Shown: positions 50,680 through 59,861 of the stretch, in pieces
How the letters are laid out: every line of letters starts with the position of its first letter
Position numbering within the stretch: the first letter of the stretch is position 1
NCBI GenBank assembly: GCA_022711755.1
Contig: JAKLEA010000009.1
Span: forward strand, 124,001 to 188,000
DNA: 64,000 nucleotides
Origin: Planctomycetota bacterium
GTDB lineage: Bacteria; Planctomycetota; Brocadiia; SM23-32; JAKLEA01
Reading direction: 5' to 3'
Made by a program: the position numbers and the translations under genes
The notes under the pieces: generated by a model
What the model saw: the letters and a program-made list of their open reading frames with translations, nothing else
Database searches by the model: none
Told to the model about the DNA's origin: nothing

Positions 50680-52682
50680 TGTGCGGAATCTGCGGCGTAT
50701 TCAAGCGCGACGGACAGGAGTTCGAGATCAGCGCCGAGCTGCTCATCCGAATGCGCGACACCATGGCGCACCGCGGACCGGATGCGGCGGGGCATTGGAT
50801 ATCTCCGGATGGGATTTGCGGGCTGGCGCACAGGCGGCTGAGCATTATTGACCTGTCAGACGCGGGCAGGCAGCCCATGTGCAACGAGGACGGGACGGTA
50901 TGGATTTCTTTTAATGGCGAGATTTACAACCACGCTGGCATCAGAGGGGAACTTGAGGCGGCGGGACACCGTTACACGTCGCGAACCGACACCGAAACGA
51001 TCATTCACGCATATGAACAATGGGGCATTGAGGCAATCAACAGATTCGAAGGGATGTTTGCGATTGCCATTTATGATTCCCGCAGCAGGGAGCTTTGGCT
51101 CGTTCGCGACCGGATCGGCGTGAAGCCGCTTTACTTCACGCTTCAGAAGGGACAGGTGATATTCGGATCGGAAATCAAGGCGCTCCTGGAGCATCCGTTC
51201 GTCAGCCGGGACGTTGAGCCGCTTGCGCTTTACCATTATCTGACTTTCATAACAACGCCTGCTCCGCTGACCATGTTCGCGGGGATTTTCAAGCTTCCCG
51301 CCGGGCATTATCTGCGCTTCTCAACCGACGGTCGGCGCGAAATGCGCCAGTATTGGGATGCGCTTCCCAATCCGGCCAACTTCCCGATTGACGTGACGAA
51401 GTCGAGCAATGCGGAAATTGAGGAGTGCGCGGTGGGGCTTGTGAGGCGTCTGCTGCCGGAGGCGATAAGCAAGCGGATGATGTCCGACGTGCCGTTCGGC
51501 GTTTTCCTGTCCGGCGGGATTGACTCCAGCCTAAATGTGGCGCTGATGGATCAGTTGATGGACCGGCCGGTGGGGACTTTCACGGTCGGGTTCAAGGGGC
51601 AGGAGAGTTATAACGAAATGCCGTTTGCGCGGCAGATTGCGGACAGGTTCAAAACCGACCACCACGAAATTCTCATCACTGAGAGCGATCTGGTGGATTA
51701 TCTTCCACAGCTTGTGCATCATCAGGACGAGCCGATAGCAGACTGGGTCTGTGTGCCGTTGTATTTCGTGTCCAAGCTGGTGCGGGACAGCGGAACCATA
51801 GTCGTCCAGGTGGGGGAGGGGTCTGACGAACAATTTTGTGGTTATGAGCAATATAAGAATTACAGAAACTTCTACCATCGCCTGTGGGAGCCGATGAGCG
51901 CGCTTCCGCGCCGGGACAGGCGCGTCCTGTGGCGCGCGGCGCGGGCTATCAGCCAGTTCTCCGGACGAGGCATGGCGAAGGCTGACGCCATGCGCCGGTT
52001 GGCGGAGGGGCAGGAGTTGTTCCTCGGCGGGGCCATCTGCTGGTGGGATTGGGTGAAGGAGCGGTTGGTGAAGCAGACGGCCTTCGCGCTGACCAGCCCG
52101 GCGTTCGAGTCAACCTTCGTGCCTGAGGAGTTCAAGCATTACGATTCCCACTGTGTCGTGAAGTATTACATGGACCGATTGCGCGAGGCCGCGCCCAAAG
52201 CGGATTTCCTGACGAAGGTGAGTTATCTTGAGTTCAAGATAAGACTGGTCGAGCTTCTGCTTATGCGCGTGGATAAGGTTACGATGTCAACCTCGATCGA
52301 GGCGCGCGTGCCGTTCCTTGATCACAAACTCGTCGAAATGACGATGAACATTCCGGAGAGGGTGAAGCTGGCCGGCGGCGTTACTAAGAGCGTTCTGAAG
52401 AAAGCGGCGCGGGGAATCATTCCGGATAACATCATCAACAGGCGAAAGCAGGGGTTTGGAGCGCCGGTGAGCGAATACCTGAGGGGCAGTTTCGGGGAGT
52501 ACGCCCGGAAGATATTGTTTGAATCACCGATGCGGAGGCGCGAGTTTTTTGATTACGGGGTGGTTGAAAGGTTGCTGAACAGTCACATTTCGGGCAAGGT
52601 GGATCACGCGTTCCAGATTTGGAATCTTCTGAACCTGACGTTGTGGTACGAACATTGGATCGAAGGCGAGTCAAGGGCATAG
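50679..52682 (+). CDS. asnB: Asparagine synthase (glutamine-hydrolysing)
   Basis: 667 aa. The nucleophile is Cys2 (MCGICGVF), followed by a class II glutamine amidotransferase domain. The synthetase domain has the PP-loop LSGGIDSS (278-284), GSDEQFCGYEQYKN and EARVPFLDHKLVEM. ATG 50679 shares a base with the previous stop. Enzymes of this size linked to exopolysaccharide genes often amidate uronic acid or other sugar carboxylates rather than aspartate, so a glycan-amidation role together with the fusion oxidoreductase is plausible. Aspartate remains the default substrate. Confidence 0.93.
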   Translation: MCGICGVFKRDGQEFEISAELLIRMRDTMAHRGPDAAGHWISPDGICGLAHRRLSIIDLSDAGRQPMCNEDGTVWISFNGEIYNHAGIRGELEAAGHRYTSRTDTETIIHAYEQWGIEAINRFEGMFAIAIYDSRSRELWLVRDRIGVKPLYFTLQKGQVIFGSEIKALLEHPFVSRDVEPLALYHYLTFITTPAPLTMFAGIFKLPAGHYLRFSTDGRREMRQYWDALPNPANFPIDVTKSSNAEIEECAVGLVRRLLPEAISKRMMSDVPFGVFLSGGIDSSLNVALMDQLMDRPVGTFTVGFKGQESYNEMPFARQIADRFKTDHHEILITESDLVDYLPQLVHHQDEPIADWVCVPLYFVSKLVRDSGTIVVQVGEGSDEQFCGYEQYKNYRNFYHRLWEPMSALPRRDRRVLWRAARAISQFSGRGMAKADAMRRLAEGQELFLGGAICWWDWVKERLVKQTAFALTSPAFESTFVPEEFKHYDSHCVVKYYMDRLREAAPKADFLTKVSYLEFKIRLVELLLMRVDKVTMSTSIEARVPFLDHKLVEMTMNIPERVKLAGGVTKSVLKKAARGIIPDNIINRRKQGFGAPVSEYLRGSFGEYARKILFESPMRRREFFDYGVVERLLNSHISGKVDHAFQIWNLLNLTLWYEHWIEGESRA

Positions 52683-53005
52683 CCAAGTCCGGCGCATGAC
52701 AACGGGGAGCAAGGGGCCCAAAAGGTTCGTATATTTGATAATGATGATTGCCATGTTCATGAATCAATCCAGTGTATTGCGGCAGGCTGACGGATGCTGT
52801 TGATGGTATGGAAATATATCCAGAATTTCGCAAAATGACGGGAAAACTCTTGACAAAGCGTTTTGAAGTGATAATATGATCCACAATCGCTTGAAGACAA
52901 GCTCGTCGTCACTTCTCCCCATCGGTGACGAGGAGCCAATGGTGAAGTTTGTGCTCTGGTTTCCAGAGCCTGTATCCTTGGTTTCCTGTTTTGGGAGAAG
53001 TTCCG
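52683..53005. other. Intergenic region between asnB and the OmpA-like gene
   Basis: No convincing gene. The strong-looking promoter of the OmpA-type gene is at 52850-52877. The first 150 nt are moderately AT-rich and show nothing conserved that I can name. The leader after the promoter, about 125 nt, has no obvious structured element. Confidence 0.6.
52850..52877 (+). promoter_or_regulatory. Sigma-70-type promoter for the OmpA-like lipoprotein
   Basis: A perfect TTGACA (52850-52855) is followed after 16 nt by TAATAT (52872-52877), in an AT-rich setting that stands out in GC-rich surroundings. It lies 130 nt upstream of ATG 53006, and the gene is likely strongly expressed, as expected for an abundant envelope lipoprotein. 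Confidence 0.65.
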
Positions 53006-54214
53006 ATGATGAAGGCTTGGAGGGTATTGGCAGCGGTAGGTATTGTCTGCCTTCTTTACGCTGGTTGCACCAACGTTCAGAAGGGCGCCGGGGCTGGAAC
53101 AGTTGTCGGCGCGGGCGCGGGGGCGGCAATCGGCGCGATTGGCCCCAGCGCTCATGGACCAGGTTACGGCGTGGCCATAGGCGCGCCGGCAGGGGCTGCG
53201 GCGGGGGCGGTAGCCGCGGATCAATTCTGGGATGAAGAGAAGGCGGCAGGCGCTGATCCGGAGGCGCTGGAAAATGCCGAACGCGAGAAAGAGCTTCTCG
53301 CCAATCAGCTCGACGGCATGAAGGGCGATAAGGACAATCTGGCTAATGAGCTTGACCGCGAGAAGGCAAATTCCGCGCAATTGGCTGGCGAGCTGGACAA
53401 CCTGCGCTCCGAGGCGGACAAGCTTGCGATGACCAACGAGGAGTTGCGCAAGCAGAAGGAGGCATCCGACAAAGAGCTTGAGGAACTACGCAAGGGGCTT
53501 CAAGGCATTGACGTCGGGCGCAGCGACAAGGGAATAACCCTGACAATGGCGACGGAGGTGCTCTTCGAGTCCGGCAAGGCCGAACTTAAGCCGAAAGGCA
53601 AGGAAATGCTGACAAGGGCGGCAAACGTCCTGAAGCAGAAGTATCCGGACCACGAGTTCAACATCGAGGGGCATACGGACAACGTCCCGATTTCGCGCTC
53701 CAAGTGGCAGAGCAACTGGGAACTCTCATGCGGTCGTTCCCTGAGCGTGTTGCATTATCTGATTGATGATCAGAAAATGCAGGGCGAACAGCTTTCCGCG
53801 ACAGGTTACGGACAGACACGTCCGGTCGCGGACAACAAGACTGCTGATGGACGCCAGAAGAACAGGCGCGCAGTGATCGTCATTCTGCCCAAGGTCGAGG
53901 TTGCAAAGGTGAAACTCGACAAGGAAGAACTGGCAGCAGCGTCCAAGCCAGAGGAAGCGGCTCCGGCCGAAACGGCCAAATCGGAAGAGGCCAAACCTCA
54001 GGATGCCCAGCCTTCAGAAGCCAAGACGGAAGAGGTTAAGGATGTCCCCGCCAAGACAGAAGGCGCTGCAGAGCCTGTGCCTGAAAGCGTTCCTGAGATA
54101 CAGGACGCGCCGAAGGAAAAGGCTGACGCAGGAGAAGGAATCGAGGTTCCCGAGGTAAAGGCGCCTGAAGTTGCGGGCGAGCCGAAGCTCGAGATCGAAG
54201 TGCTCGACGAGTAA
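53006..54214 (+). CDS. OmpA-family peptidoglycan-associated lipoprotein
   Basis: 402 aa from ATG 53006, with GGGAGAAG upstream. The lipobox LLYAGC (Cys21) anchors it in the outer membrane. A glycine-zipper region (GAGAGTVVGAGAGAAIG) follows, then a coiled coil (about residues 75-165, DNLRSEADKLAMTNEELRKQKE). The OmpA domain (about 170-290) has the peptidoglycan-binding signature NIEGHTDNVPISRSKWQSNWELSCGRS and GYGQTRPVADNKTADGRQKNRRAVI. The tail is Lys/Glu/Ala/Pro-rich and probably disordered. Role: link between the outer membrane and the wall. Confidence 0.93.
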   Translation: MMKAWRVLAAVGIVCLLYAGCTNVQKGAGAGTVVGAGAGAAIGAIGPSAHGPGYGVAIGAPAGAAAGAVAADQFWDEEKAAGADPEALENAEREKELLANQLDGMKGDKDNLANELDREKANSAQLAGELDNLRSEADKLAMTNEELRKQKEASDKELEELRKGLQGIDVGRSDKGITLTMATEVLFESGKAELKPKGKEMLTRAANVLKQKYPDHEFNIEGHTDNVPISRSKWQSNWELSCGRSLSVLHYLIDDQKMQGEQLSATGYGQTRPVADNKTADGRQKNRRAVIVILPKVEVAKVKLDKEELAAASKPEEAAPAETAKSEEAKPQDAQPSEAKTEEVKDVPAKTEGAAEPVPESVPEIQDAPKEKADAGEGIEVPEVKAPEVAGEPKLEIEVLDE

Positions 54215-54266
54215 TCGCCGCAGAATACAATTCATTTGCCGAATGTGATAAAGGCAATGCGTCGTA

Positions 54267-54310
54267 GGGCGAAGGCAGGGCAGTTATGCCGGCCTTCGCC
54301 CTTCGGCTTT
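54267..54310 (+). terminator. Hairpin terminator after the OmpA-like gene
   Basis: GGGCGAAGGC (54267-54276) pairs perfectly with GCCTTCGCCC (54292-54301), with an inner GGCA/TGCC stem in the loop. The following tract TTCGGCTTT is only partly U-rich, so efficiency may be moderate. It lies 53 nt after the stop. Confidence 0.65.
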
Positions 54311-54332
54311 ACAGGCTGGCGGAGATGATCCA

Positions 54333-55055
54333 ATGATTCGCCGCAGCGGAATCCAATGTGTTGCAGTTCTGGCTGTCGCATTCGCCTTGTCCGGCTGCAT
54401 CCCGCAGGCAATCCAGGAAAACGATTCGATATTTGAAGTCGAGGGGATGAGCGAGGAATACAGGCCGCAGTTGAGCAGAGTGACGCTTCACGACTCAGGC
54501 AAAATCACCGAATACCCGATTATCTATATCGAGGAATTGACGTGGAACAAGGGATTGGTTCAAAACGAGGATTTTGCCAGGGACTGTTCAATTTATATCC
54601 GGGAGAGGCTTTACATCGAACTTGCCCGAACCGGGACTTTTCTTATCGTATCGTGTAATCCGAAGTGCATTGAGAAGCAGAGCGAGGGGTACAGGGTTCT
54701 TTCGCTGAAGCAGAAGATAACAAGGGCGGATTATGGCGCGGGCTGGAAGCGCTATTTCCAGGCCTTCATACCGTTCCTGATGCTTTCCTGGCCGGGGGCG
54801 ACTGACCTTCAGGTGGAGGGGCGCTTATACGACGGGAGCAGCGATATTGTGATCCTGGACTTCGCTGCCAGAGAGAGAACACTTGGCAACACGATAATTG
54901 GTCCCAGCCCCCATACGTTCAAGAAGGAATACGTGATGCGTATGACCGGGCGGAATTTCTGCGTCAACTTCGCCGGGTTCATCAAAGACCTCTGGGTCAA
55001 GAGCGGGGGACGGCTGCGCAGAACCGCCAATGATAAGGAAGACGAAAAGGACTAG
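54333..55055 (+). CDS. Hypothetical outer-membrane lipoprotein
   Basis: 240 aa. A textbook lipobox FALSGC places Cys22 as the lipidated residue. The mature part has a short beta-strand start (VTLHDSGKITEYPIIYIEELTW), then alternating helices and strands and a basic C terminus. The layout resembles small lipoproteins of the DUF4410/GNA1162 sort, which act in outer-membrane assembly or secretion, but the match is only impressionistic. GGAG sits 8 nt before the ATG. murD follows after 1 nt of gap, so they are probably co-transcribed. Confidence 0.75.
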   Translation: MIRRSGIQCVAVLAVAFALSGCIPQAIQENDSIFEVEGMSEEYRPQLSRVTLHDSGKITEYPIIYIEELTWNKGLVQNEDFARDCSIYIRERLYIELARTGTFLIVSCNPKCIEKQSEGYRVLSLKQKITRADYGAGWKRYFQAFIPFLMLSWPGATDLQVEGRLYDGSSDIVILDFAARERTLGNTIIGPSPHTFKKEYVMRMTGRNFCVNFAGFIKDLWVKSGGRLRRTANDKEDEKD

Positions 55056-55056
55056 C

Positions 55057-56529
55057 ATGATGACCGAGCAGCAAGCCGATAAGCATCGCCAATCACCATA
55101 TCTTGACCTTCAAGGAACGCGTGAAGCGATCAGAACGATCAAGGGTAAAAGAGTAACGGTAATGGGACTGGGTCGTTTCGGCGGCGGCGTTGCTGCTGTG
55201 CGTTTTCTGGCGGGAAAGGGGGCGCGAGTAACCGTTACCGACCTGAAAGATGAAGCGGCGCTGGCAGATTCCGTCGCCGCCATCAGAAATCTTGGAGTGG
55301 ATATGCATCTTGGAGGCCATCTTGGGGAGGATTTCAGAGAGGCAGACCTTGTGCTGGCGAATCCAGCCGTCAAGCCGGAATCAACATACCTGGCCATGGC
55401 TTGCAAGGCGCATGTTCCGCTTACTACGGAAATGTCATTGTTCGTCGCTTTATGCCCGGCGGTTCTTGTTGGAATCACAGGCAGCAATGGAAAAAGCACT
55501 ACTACGGCGCTGACTGCCGCCGTGCTTGAGCGCGGGGGGCGGCGAGTCTGGTTGGGGGGTAATATCGGGAAACCGCTGATCGAGCATGTGGAGGAAATGT
55601 CCGACATGGATGTTGCTGTCGTTGAGCTTTCCAGTTTCATGCTTCACGCCATGGCGTCTCTTGGCGTATCGCCGCGCATTTCTATAATTACAAACATCTC
55701 CCCGAACCATCTGGACTGGCACGGCGACTTTGCGGCATACGCCGAGGCGAAAAGGCAGATAATTAGTTTTCAGGAAAAGGATGACTTTGCAATTCTGAAT
55801 GAGGGCGATTCAATACTACGGGAGTGGGCCGGGACTCTTCGGTCCCGGATTCTGATGTTTGGTTGCCGCAACGGCGTTGGTGACGGATGCCGCTTCGAGG
55901 ATGGGGCGCTGCTGAGCAGAAGCGGGGATGCCGTAGTCAAGATCTTGGACGCGGCTGAGGTTCCTCTGCCCGGATCGCATAATCTGGAGAATGTGGCGGC
56001 AGCAGCGGCAGCGGGAATTGCGGCAGGTTGTTCTCCTGAGGCAATCAGGCAGGCTGTAATGGATTTCAAGCCTCTGGAGCATCGGCTTGAGCTTTGTGGC
56101 ACGGTAAGAGGAGTGAGATATTACAACGATAGCATAGCGACGACGCCGGAGAGCGCAGTCGCCGCGCTGAAGAGCTTCAGCGAACCTAAAACGATAATTG
56201 CCGGGGGGTATGACAAGAAACAGGACATGACCGAATTTGCTCATGAATGCGTTCTGAAGGCGGAGAACGTGATACTGATTGGCAAAACCGCCAAAGCCAT
56301 TGGCGACAAGATAGCCGGATTCATGGTGGGGAGGTCTTGTCCTAGACTATTTTTTGCGGCAAGTCTCAGAGAAGCCGTCAGAATTGCAGATCAGGCGTCG
56401 GGTGGTTGCGGCGTTGTTCTGCTTTCACCGGCATGCGCCAGTTATGACATGTTCGACAACTTCGAGCACCGGGGACGATCATTCAAAGAGGAAGTAAGCA
56501 GGCTTGATTCTGAAGCGGCAGGCAATTAA
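55057..56529 (+). CDS. murD: UDP-N-acetylmuramoyl-alanine--D-glutamate ligase
   Basis: 490 aa from ATG 55057. It adds D-glutamate to UDP-MurNAc-L-Ala in peptidoglycan synthesis. The N-terminal Rossmann-like UDP-binding start is VTVMGLGRFGGGVAAVRFL; the ATP P-loop is GITGSNGKST (139-148); NISPNHLDWHGDFAAYAEAKRQI and HNLENVAAAAAAGIAAG are conserved Mur-ligase blocks, and LEHRLELCGTVRGVRYYNDSIATTPES is the D-glutamate domain. Length is slightly above usual because of an N-terminal extension of about 25 residues. Cytoplasmic. Confidence 0.96.
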   Translation: MMTEQQADKHRQSPYLDLQGTREAIRTIKGKRVTVMGLGRFGGGVAAVRFLAGKGARVTVTDLKDEAALADSVAAIRNLGVDMHLGGHLGEDFREADLVLANPAVKPESTYLAMACKAHVPLTTEMSLFVALCPAVLVGITGSNGKSTTTALTAAVLERGGRRVWLGGNIGKPLIEHVEEMSDMDVAVVELSSFMLHAMASLGVSPRISIITNISPNHLDWHGDFAAYAEAKRQIISFQEKDDFAILNEGDSILREWAGTLRSRILMFGCRNGVGDGCRFEDGALLSRSGDAVVKILDAAEVPLPGSHNLENVAAAAAAGIAAGCSPEAIRQAVMDFKPLEHRLELCGTVRGVRYYNDSIATTPESAVAALKSFSEPKTIIAGGYDKKQDMTEFAHECVLKAENVILIGKTAKAIGDKIAGFMVGRSCPRLFFAASLREAVRIADQASGGCGVVLLSPACASYDMFDNFEHRGRSFKEEVSRLDSEAAGN

Positions 56530-56598
56530 CCTTAAGTAAATGCTTGATGGTTCCATTTTCCCACTCTGATGCGTTTCCTCGTCTGTACCGGCAACCTG

Positions 56599-59500
56599 AT
56601 GCTAGCGCGACGATCTGACTGGATTTCTGTTGCATTACCGGTTGTTCTGATTGCTCTGATATTAGGCCCTTTGGCAAGGGCAGATCAGATCATTGGGGAT
56701 TTTCTGCCCCAAGGCGGCATAAGCAATGTTCGGACGATGACTCAGGAAGGCTTTAAAGCTTTCGGCGGGAGTTTCTGTGCTCTGAAGCCTGACGAACAGT
56801 CCATATTTTATCTTCGACTTCCACACGAGCTTGTTGCAGGGGAGTATAAAATCTACTTACGCGCGGGACCTCAAGTCGGGCGGATCCAGATAAGCGCCCT
56901 CGAGATCGGATTGGGCGACGCCATCGGGACACTGTCCTTCACTTATAAAGAGCCTGGAACGTGGATAGGTCCGCTTTGTCTTAAACCATCAAGAGCGACA
57001 GGGATGCTGGAGTTCAAAAGTCCAAGCGCCATGTCAATTGACGCATTCGCCGTGCTGCCCGCTGCCGAGGAATTTGAGCCTCCCGATAACGGCAAGGTTG
57101 AAAAGCCCCTTGGATTCAAGATTCCTGAATGGGCTGCCGTATGGATTGACTGGGAGGATAAGAACAGGACTCCGCCTTGGTTTACCCCGGGAGCGCCGGC
57201 AAGGGTCCGGATAAGATTTGCGGCTACTGCCAAGGGCAAGCAAAAAGTTCAGATGACTCTTAATCTTTACGGGTACGATCAGACCCGGATTTCCATTGAG
57301 CGATGGGATGAGGAACTGGAGGCCGGCGAATCCTTCAGAAACGTGAATCTGCCTGAAGTCTGCGGCCCGTATCTTCTAGTCTATTCCGCTCGCCCGTCGC
57401 AGGCTCCGCGTCCGCTTATCACGCAGTTGATCTGCGCCCGAGTTTCTGCGCCCCTTTTTCCTGAACTCGATCGGAGAATATGCGCCCATTTGCCTCCGGA
57501 CGATTACCACATTGAATTAGCGAAGCGCATCGGGTGCGGCGGCGTCAGGGCTGCTGATAACGCCGCTTTCATGATCAGGCCCGGAAGCGGCTCTGATAAA
57601 GGAGGCGATTACACCTGGCGCGATCAAGAGGTGGAGAAGTTTACAAAAGGCGGATTGCCGATGCTTGGCGCGCTTGGCGGGATTGAAAGACCGGAAGGTC
57701 AGGCATCAACCGCTGACGCTCTTGAAAAATGGGCGGAATATGCAAGAGCCATGGTTTCGCATTATTCAGCGGTCAGGGAGTGGGAGGTGGTTCCTGCGGG
57801 AGGCCATGAATTCAGGGATGCGGATACCGCGAAGAAACGCGCAGCGGAAGTGGTTGCTGAACTTAGGGCTGCAAACCGCGAAATAAGGTCGCTTGGGCCG
57901 GAGCTTAAACTTGCCGGATTGTCCGGGCCGTCATTGGATGTTCCTTACGCCCACGATTTCTGGAAGGAAGCGTTCAAACTGGGGGCATTGGATTCCTGCG
58001 ACGCAGTCTCTGCAAGGCTCTATCCCCCTGCTGGCGGTTCATCCGTTACGGATCAGGACCTATGCCTCGATTCATATCTCTCTGCCATGAAGATTCTGAT
58101 GCAGCGGGCAGGAGGCGGAACGCGCTCGATATGGGATACGGAATCGGGGATATTTCCGCTGATGTCTTTTTATAGCGGGAAGAATATCAGATACGGTTAC
58201 ATCTCAGGCGGCAGGCTGGCGGAGGTATCGCCTTTGCCTTCCAATCTGGCCGCCAATTACATTGCGCGGCTTGCTCTGGTTCATCTCTGGCAGGACGTCA
58301 GATGGTACGTCTACAGCCTTGACTGGCGGACAGGTTATGCTTGGGGCCTGACGGAACAGGATGGCTCTCCGATGCCTGCGGCGGTGGCGCTGGCGCAGAC
58401 CATCAGAATCATGAAAGATGCAGTTCCTGACGGACGTAATAATCTGTACCCCAATATAATTGCGCTGAAGTTCCGCCGGGGCGCTGAAGGGATAGCCGCC
58501 TTATGGTCGGTCAGCATCAAGCAGAGCGAGCGGCGCGTCACCCTCTGGCCGCCAGAATCGCTGAAGGTGATGGATATATACGGCAACCCTCTGGCCAGGT
58601 CGGACGAACTGGAGATCGGGGAGGCTCCCATCTATTTAACCGGCCCACGGGAGGAACTTGCCCGCGTGCTGCCCAGAATCGTCGCCATATCAAGATACCC
58701 GGATCGTTTCCGCGCCTCGACGCTGGACGTGAATTTGGCGTCTCCCGGGCGCGCCGAGTCGCCTGCCGTCGCCGGCGACAGCCTTGCGCAGGGGTACAGC
58801 GTCGCTCCCGTGACCGACGGGAGAAGCGATGGTTATGGGACGCCGGAGGATTCATGGACTTCGGATAACCGCGGGGAGGAGCACTTCCTGACATTCCGCT
58901 GGCCTGAAGCCCTGAATGTGAACAGATGCGTCGTTTCGTGGGCTTCGGGGAACATGCCCCTTGAATACAGCCTGAGATGGTTTGACGGCAAGAACTTCCT
59001 GCCGGCCTTGAACGATCCGGAATGGCGCAAGCCTGCCACGCCTTCCGAATCATTTTACTTCCCGGTAGTCAAAACCCCTATACTTCGTCTAGTGGCCCGC
59101 ATGGATCCAGGTGAGAGTCTGAGGGTTCTGGAATGTGAGTTTTACCATGTGCCAATGGCGACGACAGCCAGTCTTGATGAAAACCATTTACTGGAGACTT
59201 ACAAACCATCCGGGGTGGGGGCAATACGCAACTGGCTTGTCTGCGGGCCGTTCCCGGGTCCCGGGGTTCTTGAGGCTAATGATCCCGACTTCAACAATCA
59301 GAACGCCAATCTGATGAGCAATTTCCTTTTCAACGCGGTAAAAGGATTAATTCCGGATTCGCAATGCCGCCCCCGTCCCGACGATCTTTTTGTAAGCCTC
59401 TTTCCTCCAATCCAGAATGCGCCCTGGACACCGCGACGCATTCTTGTGGGATGGAAACAGATCAATCAGGAAACAGCTTTTACAGACATCGGCGCCGCCG

Positions 59501-59853
59501 TCAGAACACCGCTGCTATCTGAGAGCGAGGATAATCTCTCACAGACAATCGGATACTGCGCGTGCTATCTGGTATTCCGGCAACCGTTCGACGGACACAT
59601 TGCGATTGGCAGCGATGACGGTTATGCCATGTTTGTTGACGGGAAACTGTTGTCGGTTGTTCCCGCGCGTCGTTCGGTTGTCATGAACAGCGAGCAACAC
59701 GCGGTTGATCTTGCTGCCGGGGAACACCTGTTGCTGCTGAAGGTGCAGAACGTCATAGGGGACCACGGGTTGTATGTGGCGTTGTTGAAGGAAGGTAATC
59801 CATTCACAGACTTCAGTGTCAGGCTTCAGCCTTCAGAGAAGTCAGGCAAGTAA
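56599..59853 (+). CDS. Large secreted carbohydrate-active-like protein, unassigned
   Basis: 1084 aa from ATG 56599 (an in-frame ATG at 56569 adds 10 residues); signal peptide RRSDWISVALPVVLIALILGPLARA. No strong ribosome site is seen. An N-terminal beta-sandwich (about 30-160) is followed by a region around residues 270-600 that looks like a TIM-barrel glycoside hydrolase of the clan A kind: IGCGGVRAADNA, SAVREWEVVPAGGHEFRD, IRYGYISGG, WYVYSLDWRTG. A beta-sandwich and a discoidin-like domain (about 700-840) and a C-terminal PA14/jelly-roll part (FRQPFDGHIAIGSDDGYAMFVDGKLL) complete it. Catalytic acidic residues cannot be picked out with certainty. Its substrate is probably a polysaccharide. 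Confidence 0.7.
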   Translation: MLARRSDWISVALPVVLIALILGPLARADQIIGDFLPQGGISNVRTMTQEGFKAFGGSFCALKPDEQSIFYLRLPHELVAGEYKIYLRAGPQVGRIQISALEIGLGDAIGTLSFTYKEPGTWIGPLCLKPSRATGMLEFKSPSAMSIDAFAVLPAAEEFEPPDNGKVEKPLGFKIPEWAAVWIDWEDKNRTPPWFTPGAPARVRIRFAATAKGKQKVQMTLNLYGYDQTRISIERWDEELEAGESFRNVNLPEVCGPYLLVYSARPSQAPRPLITQLICARVSAPLFPELDRRICAHLPPDDYHIELAKRIGCGGVRAADNAAFMIRPGSGSDKGGDYTWRDQEVEKFTKGGLPMLGALGGIERPEGQASTADALEKWAEYARAMVSHYSAVREWEVVPAGGHEFRDADTAKKRAAEVVAELRAANREIRSLGPELKLAGLSGPSLDVPYAHDFWKEAFKLGALDSCDAVSARLYPPAGGSSVTDQDLCLDSYLSAMKILMQRAGGGTRSIWDTESGIFPLMSFYSGKNIRYGYISGGRLAEVSPLPSNLAANYIARLALVHLWQDVRWYVYSLDWRTGYAWGLTEQDGSPMPAAVALAQTIRIMKDAVPDGRNNLYPNIIALKFRRGAEGIAALWSVSIKQSERRVTLWPPESLKVMDIYGNPLARSDELEIGEAPIYLTGPREELARVLPRIVAISRYPDRFRASTLDVNLASPGRAESPAVAGDSLAQGYSVAPVTDGRSDGYGTPEDSWTSDNRGEEHFLTFRWPEALNVNRCVVSWASGNMPLEYSLRWFDGKNFLPALNDPEWRKPATPSESFYFPVVKTPILRLVARMDPGESLRVLECEFYHVPMATTASLDENHLLETYKPSGVGAIRNWLVCGPFPGPGVLEANDPDFNNQNANLMSNFLFNAVKGLIPDSQCRPRPDDLFVSLFPPIQNAPWTPRRILVGWKQINQETAFTDIGAAVRTPLLSESEDNLSQTIGYCACYLVFRQPFDGHIAIGSDDGYAMFVDGKLLSVVPARRSVVMNSEQHAVDLAAGEHLLLLKVQNVIGDHGLYVALLKEGNPFTDFSVRLQPSEKSGK

Positions 59854-59861
59854 TCCGGTTA

